Positions 1 to 10,244 of a DNA stretch of 64,000 nt are shown here, piece after piece; position 1 is the stretch's first letter, and each line of letters starts with the position of its first letter. The notes under the pieces were generated by a model. That model was not told the origin of the DNA, did no database searches, and was given only the letters and a program-made list of their open reading frames with translations. The translations under genes were made by a program, and so were the position numbers. This stretch comes from Straminergon stramineum. Taxonomy: Eukaryota; Streptophyta; Bryopsida; Hypnales; Calliergonaceae. The stretch spans positions 2,420,501 to 2,484,500 of the forward strand of contig OY987269.1 of NCBI GenBank assembly GCA_963920665.1, read 5' to 3'.

Positions 1-1444
1 AAATTATATTTTGTCAAAAACATATTTCATTTGTTCTCCCCATTTCTCACATTTGTCTTTAGGTTGGAAAAAAATTTCAAAATTTTCAACAATCCGAATA
101 GGGCAAATCAATCATTTTGCTTGTCATAGGTTGGTTTACCTTATTGTCATTTGTTGATCATATAAGACTAATTGCATAGCATTCTTTTGAATAGTGGGCA
201 TCACGATTGAGTTCAGAACAAGATTTTCAAAATCCAATTTTGATAGGAACCAACCATGTGATAAATAATATATTGAAAAGTTGTAGTTATTCTCGAAATC
301 TAGTCCATGACACAAGATTGCATTTTAGATTTTCTACACTAAAAGGACTCTTCATTCTTGAGAAGAAAAGGGGCTCCTACTTTAAAGTTCAATAATGTTA
401 TGTGCATGTCTTGGTCATAAGTAGGCCTTATTAACAAGGAAATTTGACTCACAAGTATTCAAAGTAAGTACACCTAAAAAATATCCCAATTGAGGGTTTG
501 AGAATTTGAACATGGTTCCTAACATTGAACTCTAAAAGCTTGTGCTATTGGGTTGTATAGATAATCAAATGGGGATTCTAAATTCTCTTAAAATGCATTT
601 TTGAGACTTCAAAGTGATGAAAATAGGCATATCAAAAATCACCCCTAGACTCTCATGTATGGAGGTTGTACAATTTAGGTAAGAATCTAAATCATGGGCA
701 ACTTTTCTAAACAAGTTATGTGCAATTACTTTGAAAAGGTAGAATGATTTAAAACCGTTCATTTCACCCAATTAAGGCATAATTGAGGACTAATAGCATC
801 CAATGAATGACTTTCAATCAAAAATTGTGGAAACAAAGAATGCACTTATTCATCTAAGAACTTGATCTTTTCCTTGGAGATTGCTCTCTTGCCTTTGTCT
901 TTATGTTGGTGATAGTGCGCCAAGCTAATAATTATCATATTTGTGGATGCATACACTAAGTGCATTTAACCTTGTAAGGACAAATTTGTCACTATAAAAA
1001 TCTTCCTTTTTTGAAACAATGTGAATCATCTACTTTAAGAAAAACAAAAGTATTCATTGGAGGTCATACTATTGTTCAAGACCTCCCCCTTTTTGCACAA
1101 AATTCCAAGGATGAAAAATTGCACTTGTGTCTCATATGGGAGAATTCTTTGTCATCCATCACACGCTTAGTGTCCACAGCAATGTTACAGGGTTAACATT
1201 TTAGTCAGTGTTTTTTTCTGGCAATTTGTTGTCAATTTGCACCAAAATAATGGGCCCAACACCAAGTCCTTGGAACATAAGTAGAATTTTTTTGGATGAA
1301 ATCACAAAAAAACTTCAAATTCAAAAAAAATTCTTCAATAAAATCACCAAATTATAGATGAAAACAAAATTATGGATATGTAGAATGTGCTAATGTAATA
1401 TTTTCTATCCAATATGTGGATGAATGGTGAAATTTGGAGCACCA
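1..1444. other. Intergenic, AT-rich, no gene seen
   Basis: No reading frame here looks like a conserved protein. Positions about 1360-1445 match, in inverted orientation, a stretch near 41386-41500, so at least the right-hand end belongs to a dispersed repeat. The rest shows no clear structure. Confidence 0.6.
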
Positions 1445-1814
1445 CTATAGTAAACTTGCCAATCACCGCACAAACAAAATTCAAATCCTTCTCCATATAA
1501 ATATAGAGACTTGCATGTTTAGAAATTTGACATGATCATTAAATGTCATGTTTAGATTCACCTTCAAAAAATAGAATGCAAAAAGATTTCTTCCAACAAA
1601 TTTTATTGCAATCTAAAGGCAATGAAGCTAAAACCTAGTTAAAAATTCCTTGCAACCCTTCACAACACGGTGTGTAGTCATAGGGCGTTGAAACAAAATT
1701 TTGTTCTTATAGCAATTGAATTGGTAGTTGCATCATGTGGTTAGTGTATGGTAATTGGCAAAAGTTGTTGTGTGGTTTTTGGATGTGTGTGGTAAATGAC
1801 AAATTTACTCTATA
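1445..1814 (+). mobile_element. MITE-like element, copy 1 of a 370 bp family
   Basis: A 370 bp block that is almost identical to 4385-4753 and is found again, inverted and truncated, at 6767-6976. The left end reads CTATAGTAAACTTGCCA and the right end, reverse-complemented, reads TATAGAGTAAATTTGTCA, so the ends are imperfect inverted repeats. There is no coding potential. Short size, terminal inverted repeats and several copies fit a non-autonomous DNA transposon; no clear target-site duplication was found, so the superfamily is open. Confidence 0.75.
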
Positions 1815-1926
1815 ACATCTAATATTGCTACTTCAGCACTTCACAAAAAATGAAAAAAAACAAACTGATTTCAGTGGCTGAATCTCTCTCTCTCTCTTTC
1901 TCTCTCTTAGGGAAGGACAAGGAGGA

Positions 1927-2118
1927 CTAAAAGTGTCCAATGCCAATGGCTTCCCAATGCTCCGTCTCATCAGTGTCTGTGATGCTCTCTTCGACGGTGC
2001 TCTCCGCCATGCTGCGAGTCAGCTTGGGTCACGGAATGACTGCTTCAGGAGCGGCCTCCTTCATCACTTGCACGTGCACCGCCGGCCCGATTGCCGATGC
2101 GGTGTTGTGGTTGCCCAT
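1927..2118 (-). pseudogene. GC-rich gene fragment with one in-frame TGA
   Basis: On the minus strand an ATG at 2118 opens 29 codons, meets a TGA, and then continues in the same frame for another 33 codons to a TAG at 1927. The GC content is far above the surrounding DNA and amino-acid use is protein-like (start MGNHNTASAIG; later part acidic with TVEESITDTDETEHW). I do not recognise the protein. It sits next to the GC-rich inverted-repeat end at 2169, so it may be a host gene piece carried by a transposon, or the first exon of a dead gene. A (CT)n microsatellite lies just to its left (about 1885-1910). Confidence 0.35.
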
Positions 2119-2168
2119 GTCTCAGAGAAATGAAGAAGGAAAGATCGAGTCGGGAGACTAAGCTTAGG

Positions 2169-4072
2169 TTAGGCCCGGTTTACATTAGGCCTGCGGCCGG
2201 ATGGAAGGCCGGCCAGATTCGCCTTCAATCCGGACCTCAATCAGGTCCCAGTTTTTCCATCCAGACCCTGTTAATGTAAAGCCCTTTGGCCGGATTGTAG
2301 GGCCCAATTTCTGATTCATGTGTTCTTGGATTTTCTTATTTCTCAATTAAAAAAATGTAAAAATATGCATCTTTTTCTATGTTTTCCTTTCTTTCCTTTC
2401 AAACAATTTTCTTTTTCTTTTTTTTCTTTTACCTCTTTTCCCTATTTATTCTATTCCAAAAATAGAAGAGAGAGTTTTTTTTATTTTCTTGTAACCTTTT
2501 CCTTCTATTCCTATTTATCCTATTTCAAAGATGAAAAAAATGGAAGAGAGAGTTTTTTCCTTTTTTTTAAAACTTTTCATTTCTCTTCCTATTTTTCTAT
2601 TTGAAGAAAATATTTTTTTCTACTTTATTTGAACCTTTTCCATTCTCTTTCTACTTTTTGTATTTAAAAAAAAGTTTTTTATATTATTTTTTGGAACTTT
2701 CTCCTTTTTCTTCCTATTTTTTCTTATTCTTTTTATTTTTCAAAATCATACTTAAATGAAAACAAACTTCATTTTTATATACATTTGTAGATTATTTGTT
2801 TATTGAATATACATTGAGTCACATTCTCTATTCTCTTATTTTTGCAACATGGTAACTACTCAAAGGCATAATATAAATCAATAAATGCATAACGTGGTTT
2901 GCTCTAGAGTTGATAATGACACAAAGGTACATTTTGCTTTCTTCAATGTACTAGAAATGTACATTGAAGGAGGTGATCACTTTTAGTGACCATTGCGTTT
3001 TAACTTCAAAATTTAGTAACTTCTTACACAAAGGTCCAAAAAATATGAAATGACTTGGATTAGATGCCAAATTCAATTTTATTCCTACTACAATTTATTG
3101 ATATTTTTTTGAAAGACTCCAACTTCCCTAAAAAGGCAATCAAATCTTCAATGGTCGCTTCAAGAGTAGACTACCTTACTTTGGAAAAACTATTCTAGAA
3201 CATACAAATATAATATGGTATTTAAATGTCACGTTCTTTGGTGTGCATGAACTTTCTTTCAAAAGCCAACAATAAAATAGAAAATTATGAACAATTCACT
3301 AATGGTAACTTCTTACAAATAGGCAATGAAATTTTATTTCAAATAGTTAAATGATATAAAATCTTTTTTTATTTAACTATTTGAAGTTAATTTAATTTTT
3401 TAATAAATTATCAAGAAAGGTAATTAGTAAGCCAACCAAGCCATTTTTAATCATGACTTTCTTAAATTAATCACTATATCAAGAAAGGTTTGGTGAGCTA
3501 ATTAACAAATTACCAAAGCACCAAATTCAGAAATGCTTGATAATTAATGTAATTTATTAAAAAATTAGCAGCCTAAACAAAAATTAAATTCATTACGAAT
3601 CCTTCTCAAGAATCAAGAAACGCTTGGTATTTAATTTAATTTAATTTGGCTTATGAAATAACCTCAAGGCCACACAGGCAAGGCCCCAAATAGGTAGATA
3701 GGGAGTCAAGCAATCAGGCAAGAAGCACAATGAAGGAGTTCGTAAGAAGAATATAAAAGTAAAAATCAATTTCTAAAAATCAATGGTATAGATTTGCATG
3801 ATTCAATGGAAGAGCCCAATTTGGCCCCAATCCGGCCCAAGATGGGAGTTTGGGCCACCCAAAACCTCATCCTAATTGCTCCCTTGGGGCCGGATGGTTT
3901 GGCGCCAAAACCATGCCACCTAAGGTGACACGTAGGATGAGTTGTGGTTCCTACCAGCCCCAAGTATAAAGCTCTTGGGCTGGATTTGGAGAAATTGAGG
4001 GACCCTATTGGTTCAAACTTGGAGAGTTCCGGCCAGCCTTCAATCCGGCCCCAAGTATACACCGGCCCTAAT
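2169..4072. mobile_element. Possible 1.9 kb element with GC-rich inverted ends
   Basis: The GC-rich stretch 2169-2215 (TTAGGCCCGGTTTACATTAG...) matches the reverse complement of 4028-4072 (TTAGGGCCGGTGTATACTTG...), both continuing into GGCCGGAT-GAAGGC-GGCCGGA. In between lies AT-rich, non-coding DNA that contains a second repeat (2926-3179). Two smaller CCGG-rich MITEs instead of one 1.9 kb element remain possible, because 2230-2310 and 3800-3990 carry more GGCCGGA-like pieces. Confidence 0.4.
2926..3179 (+). repeat. Dispersed repeat, copy 1 (second copy in SWEET intron 3)
   Basis: About 250 bp from GTACATTTTGCTTTCTTC to GAGTAGACTACCTTAC that is found again in the same orientation at 12790-13043, with many substitutions and small gaps. 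It is non-coding and probably an old transposon copy. Confidence 0.7.
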
Positions 4073-4384
4073 TTAGAGTGATGGAGAAAATTCTGAAGTT
4101 TTGAAAAAACTGATTATCAATTGCAAAGAACCCCTACTTCAGTCCTCCCCAAACTTTAAAGTAGGGACCATGAAACTATCAATGAATGCCATGAAATGCA
4201 GTAATCTTCTGATGGCATTCTTCAGAAGCTGCTTCAACCATAATCAGTTGGAACTTGGAGCTGGTTATAGGTTTCAAAGATTCATACTGATTCCTGATTG
4301 CCGGTAGACACAATCTCAAACTGATGACATCCTATCAATGTCCTGTTCTCACTTAACTTGTTTAGAATTTTTTTTACTTCTAGA

Positions 4385-4753
4385 CTATAGTAAACTTGCC
4401 AATCACAGCACGGACAAAATTCAAATCCTTCTCCATATAAATATAGAGACTTTCATGTTTTGAAATCTGACATGATCATTAAATGTCATGTTAAGATTCA
4501 CCTTCAAAAAATAGAATGCAAAAAGATTTCTTCCAACAAATTTTATTGCAATCTAAAGGCAATGAAGCTAAAGCCTAGTTAAAAATTCCTTGCAACCCTT
4601 CACCGCACGGTGTGCAGTCATAGGGCGTTGATACAAAATTTTGTTCTCATAGCAATTGAATTGGTAGTTGCATTGTGTGGTTAGTGTATGGTAATTGACA
4701 AAAGTTGTTGTGTGATTTTTGGATGTGTGTGGTAAATGACAAGTTTACTCTAT
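4385..4753 (+). mobile_element. MITE-like element, copy 2 of a 370 bp family
   Basis: Near-identical to 1445-1814 along its whole length, including both inverted ends. The small number of differences suggests that copies 1 and 2 are fairly recent or were duplicated together. It is non-coding. Confidence 0.75.
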
Positions 4754-5465
4754 GTGATAGTTCAATCTCTATTGTGATGGAAGTTGTTGGAAATGGGTGA
4801 ATGGTCCGAATAGATATCTGTACAACCATTAGGGAAGTGACCAAATTTTGTCAAAATGGCTAGTGCATGTCATTATAGAATGTCAAGCTAAGATTGTTCA
4901 ACGTCTCTCATTGGGGTCTATACAATTAATAAGGTATCTTGAATGCATACAACACATTTTGAAAAAATAGGTTCATGATTGGTTTTACATGCAATAACCT
5001 ACCTTAACATATAATGAAAGAGCACTTTCTGAGACCAAGTTAAAGAATGTAGGCACTAGGAACCCTATACCAATAGAATGAAATACCCAAACAAAAATAT
5101 GTACTCCCAAAAGAAACCTAATTCTAGTACACAATTGAATAAGGTTCCTAGTAATAATCAACCTTAATTTTTGTTCAATCTTGTTGACAACCGTCAAAGA
5201 CAATTCCAATGCATCTTCTTGGACCAACCATATGAATGAACTACAAATTTTCAAAATGTTGATTATACAAACAGTGAAGTGCCTTTCTTTGTTATGTCAT
5301 TTACAATATACAAAATTATGATTGATCTAGTCAAGTAAAATCTACTAGCTAGAATGTAAAAAGATTGATTAATTAATATGGCTAAAAAATTATAAGGTTT
5401 ACAATATCCAATAGTTTTCTTGATACTATCATCAATGGATCAACTCTATAATATGTTAATAACAA

Positions 5466-6390
5466 CCCCTAAAGGACCATTGTTTCTTTAGGGGACAATG
5501 AGATTTCAGTCAAGTATTTATGGTCTCAATTTTTGTCCTGATTTTTTAAAACTTTTTATGAAGATAGAAAAAATTATTAGCTTCATGGGAATATAATTAT
5601 TTTTTCATTTAGTGCCTGGGAACAAAAGTTATGCCCAAATAAGCTCAAAATAGGGGAGAGGGGCAACAAAAAAAAGTTTAAAATTTTTTTATTTTTTATT
5701 TTTTATTTATTTTTCCCTTATAGATTGTGTTTTTGTCTAAACGGAAAGCTTTGATTCATTTCATTTGGATTTGTTATGAGAAAGTTATAGACAATCTTGT
5801 TTTTCGGGCACTTGGAGCATCTTCCTGAAAAAATAACTTGCAGGATTCATTTTGGAATGCAATTTTAAAATTTTAAAAAAAAAAGAAGGTCCACATCGTT
5901 TCATTTGCCTTCTAGAACAATCTCACCATTGAGATTAGTGCATTTTAATTCCATCTTCGAGATATTAATAATTTAGATTTTCCTTCTATCTTGTATCTAC
6001 TTCTACTTAACAATTTTTTAAAGAATCAAAATTAATTCTTTTGGTATTTTATAATTTATTTCCTAGACTCTCAACTCAATTCTCTACCATAAAGATTTAA
6101 AGCTCAAAACTATGTAGTGCAAAAAATTAAAGTTAAGAAGTTTCAAAGTCAAATAACCTAGTCCTGCAATGTCTGAAAAAACTTGTTTTCTTCACTTTAA
6201 ACATAGATATCTTGCAATCTATGCAGTCAAAATTTCTGAAATTTTTTTCGCACATTTTCATACTAGTTAGGTGTAAGATCCTATGGTTAGATGTGCAAAA
6301 TATACAATTTTCAATTTCTTCTACTCTTTGCTCTAAAAATGGCAATTTTGAGTGTTTTTTTGCAAAAAAAAGGCCTTGGTCCTTTAGGGG
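5466..6390 (+). mobile_element. TTAA-type (piggyBac-like) element, copy 1
   Basis: The left end is CCCCTAAAGGACCATTG and the right end, reverse-complemented, is CCCCTAAAGGACCAAGG, so the termini are matching inverted repeats. Flanking tetranucleotides are ACAA and ATAA, close to TTAA. The interior right half (about 6170-6390) resembles 9330-9555 of the copy at 8644-9555, including GCAATCTA and AAATGGCA blocks. There is no transposase frame. The TTAA-like flanks and CCC-starting ends resemble piggyBac-type elements. Confidence 0.6.
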
Positions 6391-6653
6391 ATAAGGGGGA
6401 AAAAAAGTATCACTAACTGGTGGATACCAACATGAAGCAGCATAGAACCTCACGTAGAGTGTCATCTTTGCCCCCCAAAGCTTTCGGAAACGATCAGCTC
6501 CTTCTCAGCAGAAAAACAAGGGTACGCCCTTGTAAATACAAAATGATCCTGAAACCAAAATTAGGATTCTGTTTGAGAGGTTTGTTTGATAAATCACAAA
6601 GATAAACCAGCACTTGACATGTCTGAAATGGCTTGACTAGTTAAAGCAAACCT

Positions 6654-6766
6654 GCCATTTACTGGACAGATCTAAGAACTGGACATCCAAAGTCCCAATA
6701 ACTGTACAGTATCCGGACAACACAATGACCGCGGACCTCAAGAAACTCAACTGTACAGTAAATGGC
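6654..6766. repeat. 113 bp inverted-repeat element
   Basis: The ends GCCATTTACTGGACAG (6654-6669) and CTGTACAGTAAATGGC (6751-6766) are near-perfect inverted repeats. The interior has several short CTGTACAGT/CTGGACA-like motifs and a CGCGGACCTC stretch that is also seen near 38905. It abuts the truncated end of the MITE at 6767-6976, so it may have inserted there. Confidence 0.5.
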
Positions 6767-6976
6767 TGTAAGAAAGTTTTAATTAGATTTCAGTCTCATT
6801 GCTTTTATATTGCAATAAAATTTGTGGGAAGAAATCTTTTTGCATTTTGTTTTTTGAATGTGAATCTCAACGTGCCATTTAATAATCATACTAAATTTCA
6901 GAGCATGCAATTCTCTATTTTATTGTAGAGAAGTTTTTGAATTTTGCCTGTGCGGTGATTGGCAAGTTTACTCTAG
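6767..6976 (-). mobile_element. Truncated, inverted copy of the 370 bp MITE family
   Basis: The reverse complement of 6976-6767 follows the first 210 bp of the elements at 1445 and 4385, starting CTAGAGTAAACTTGCCAATC. The match stops where the 113 bp inverted-repeat element begins. Divergence is clearly higher than between the other two copies. Confidence 0.65.
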
Positions 6977-7174
6977 ACTTTGGTTGCATGTGGCTATGAT
7001 TGGTTGTCTTCATAAGTAATGTTAGAACAAATTCCCCACATAGATACAAATATTATATTCATTGAGATTTTGAAATCAATTGAAGAAGAGAAGATGTTAT
7101 TGTTCTTGAGGTGAACATGTTTTTCCTCTTTTGATATTGGTAGAGTTTCTATTTAGTTGCTTGTGCTATTTTAA

Positions 7175-7315
7175 CCCTTAAAGGACAAAGCCCACACAAC
7201 CAAGGTAGTCAACAAAATTGCTCCAATTATTGGACCAATAGGCACATTTTGTTCTTCGACAGTCAACAATGAAGTCATCCATCGGACACAAAATGTCCGC
7301 TTTGACATTTAAGGA
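7175..7315. mobile_element. Short TTAA-type MITE, 141 bp
   Basis: Flanked on both sides by TTAA (7171-7174 and 7316-7319). The left end is CCCTTAAAGGACAAAG; the right end reverse-complemented is TCCTTAAATGTCAAAG. Size and ends fit a small deletion derivative of the same TTAA family as 5466-6390. Confidence 0.6.
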
Positions 7316-8643
7316 TTAAGCTTGCATATTCTAGGCCAATTCAACAACAATGTTCTCCCCATCTTATCCACAATTTGAGCTCCAATTTTGCCCTCTAGTT
7401 GCTTCGCGGTGCCATCAAACTCGATCTTCATCTAGAGTTGTTGAATATCCTAATTTGAAAAATTTCCAGTACACCAAAAGCAAATTGAGTGTACAAGAGG
7501 TTCATTTTGGATTCAAAGAATTTTGATTCAACTTATTAATCTTTTGGGTATGGCAACAAAAGATGATTGCATGCAATCTAATCAATTGAGTTGCCTTCTC
7601 TCTTGAATTGTAATTTTAGTCTCCTCCCTTGCAACTACAAGTCATAAAGAGTGATAAAAAGTTTTTTGCACCTAAAATGGTGCTAAGAATTTTTTGACTT
7701 ATTTTACAACTCCAAGTTTTAAAGGGGGAAGAAAATTCAATATGCCTAGAGCACATGTGATGATGTATTGTTGTCAATCCCAAAAATAATTATATATAAT
7801 TGACAAAAATATTCAATTGCAATCTAGAATTAAAAGAAAGGTCCCATTTTAATGAGTTTAGTTTCAAAGTTCAAACTTGGCTTTGAAGGATAGCTTTAAT
7901 GAAACTATTATGCATAAAAAAAATGTGTTTACAATGAAGAGTTTTTTTGACTTGATACTAGAATGCACCACCATTTAGAACATCAAAAACATCACTAATA
8001 ACATAAAAAAAGTGGTTTTAGAGTTTTGACACCTAATATCGCTACTAAATGATGTTCAAAATTATCAACACTTAGATCATGTTCAAGAAACATTTGTCTC
8101 TTCTTTGGAGAAAAGATTTTTCTATTTAAGAATAGTAATTGTCTATGCTATGTATGAAACAAATTCTGATGACATTCATCCAATTTAATATTATTAAATA
8201 CTCCGTAAATCAATAAACCTAGAACTTGCATATTGTTGTCCAATATTGAAGTGTATAAATTACTATATTGTGCGTTCAAATCGACATTATTATGATATTA
8301 TGATATGTTTGGTTAAATATATGGGTTTAGATTAGGATTTAGGATTTTGAGTTTTGAAAACCTACATTGTTTAGATGCTAGAAAACACCAAACTCAAAAA
8401 TGAACTTCTTGTGTATACTTTTTAATTTGGTGCAACATTTGATGTTGAACTAAAATTCTCATTGGATTTGCAATCCATCCCTAGTTTCTTGAGTTTGTAA
8501 TAAACTTCATATACACCTCTATTAATGAGGTTTAGATGTAGATGGTTCTCTATAAAATAACCAACTTTATAGAGAATTTGTATACAAATCTCTTTAACAA
8601 TTGATTGACTAATAAATCTACTTGACATCTATCAACTCTTTAA

Positions 8644-9555
8644 CCTCTAAAAGACCAACATGCGTTTTTTGGCAACATAGAAATTTTGGGCAAGTACATG
8701 TGACTAGAGATTTGCATATTTTAGCCTAAAATTTTAAGAAAAAGTGGGGATGAGTAATATCTTTCATATGCACAAAATTTCATGACATTTGGAAATTTAA
8801 GTCAAAAGTTATGGCCTAATATGTAACATTTTTTTGTAAATGGGGAGTTTGGGTAGATTAGATAAATCACTTTTTTCAGAAACAAAGATCTGAAATTGTT
8901 TTTCTAGAGATATATATTCTTGGAAATCTTCAAATCATTCCATTTTGATCAATGTGACAAAAGTTATAAGGAGTTTCAGTTTGCAGGCAGTTATAGATTC
9001 TCTACTCTATAATAAACTTTGAAGTCCTTTATTTTACTCAATTTTCAATATTTTTGGAAAAAAAACAAAATCATAGGATGTATAATATTTATTAAAACAT
9101 TTCAACCATTGGGAATTTTTCAATTCCATAACAAAATTCTTAACAATTTTGTATTTTGAATGATTCTCTACTTCCTTCTACTTATTATTTTTTTCCTATA
9201 TATGTTGTACAATTCCAAATGATTTGAATTATTTATCATGTAGCCAATTTGACTAGAAGAATTAATCCAAAGAAGAACCACCATTTTGGATATTTTTTCA
9301 TACAAATGTGATCTTGTGAAGTTCAATTGCTCAATTTTCTTACAAAGCCCAAAAAAGGATTTTTGTCACTTCAAATGCTAATACCTTGCAATCTACATAG
9401 TGGAAATTTGTGGAATTTTTCCACATCTTCTCAAACCAGCATACAAGATCATATGGTCACATGTGTCCCAAAATAATTTTTTTCTAAAATTTAGTGCTTG
9501 TCCTAGAAATGGCAGTTTTGGAGTGTTTTTGGTGAAAACAAAGGAACTTTAGGGG
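8644..9555 (+). mobile_element. TTAA-type (piggyBac-like) element, copy 2
   Basis: The left end CCTCTAAAAGACCAAC follows TTAA at 8640-8643; the right end reverse-complemented is CCCCTAAAGTTCC, followed by TCAA. The length of 912 bp is close to the 925 bp of copy 1, and the right-hand 220 bp resembles that copy. There is no coding frame. Confidence 0.6.
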
Positions 9556-10244
9556 TCAAAAATGTAAACTTGTGAAGAAGCATGAAAGGTCACAAGAGAT
9601 TGAATCAACCCTTTCAACTACCATATTGTCCTTCAAGATCTCATATAAATGAGTTTCTCATAAATATCATCACTTGACCATTCAACCGTGGGGAAGCTTG
9701 GACTACTTGACAGTAACCCCTTCGAAAGAAAAGAGCTCACTTAACTTGTTCATGCAATATTAAAGCACATGTTATTGTTTATTTTAAGTTGTCAAAGTGG
9801 AATCACAACCAATCCAATTTAGAGGGAAATAAAAAGATAGAGTTAGAATTGGCCGAGTTTTTGAGGGCATATATTTGATGGGCTATTGAGCATTATACAA
9901 CTTTCATTTAACAATCTTCTTGCAATTATTAAACTTGGAACCATGTGTGATGGCAAATTGGAGTAATCAAATATTGGGGTGAACCTATTGACAACTATGT
10001 AGCATTTGCAAATAATTCTTCAAACTTTTGGGTGCCAATGTGGGTTGCACAACTACATCAACACATAAGAGATAGTAATTTTAGCTCATAGTTTTTTGTT
10101 GGCACATTGGTTGACTACTACAACCAAGTCACAACAATTAGTACACAAACCTAGCTTGGAGTTTTGAGTTGGACAATTTTAACTTTGTAAGAAAAGCTCT
10201 CTCAAGCTCTTGCCAAGCTTTGATTGTTTTCTTTTCTGAAAATT

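Noticed and set aside
2320..2604. 94-codon frame rich in Phe and Ser
   Set aside because: It is a translation of T-rich low-complexity DNA; no domain or constraint.
3766..4062. 98-codon minus-strand frame
   Set aside because: It lies over the GC-rich CCGG repeats of a likely transposon end; not protein-like.
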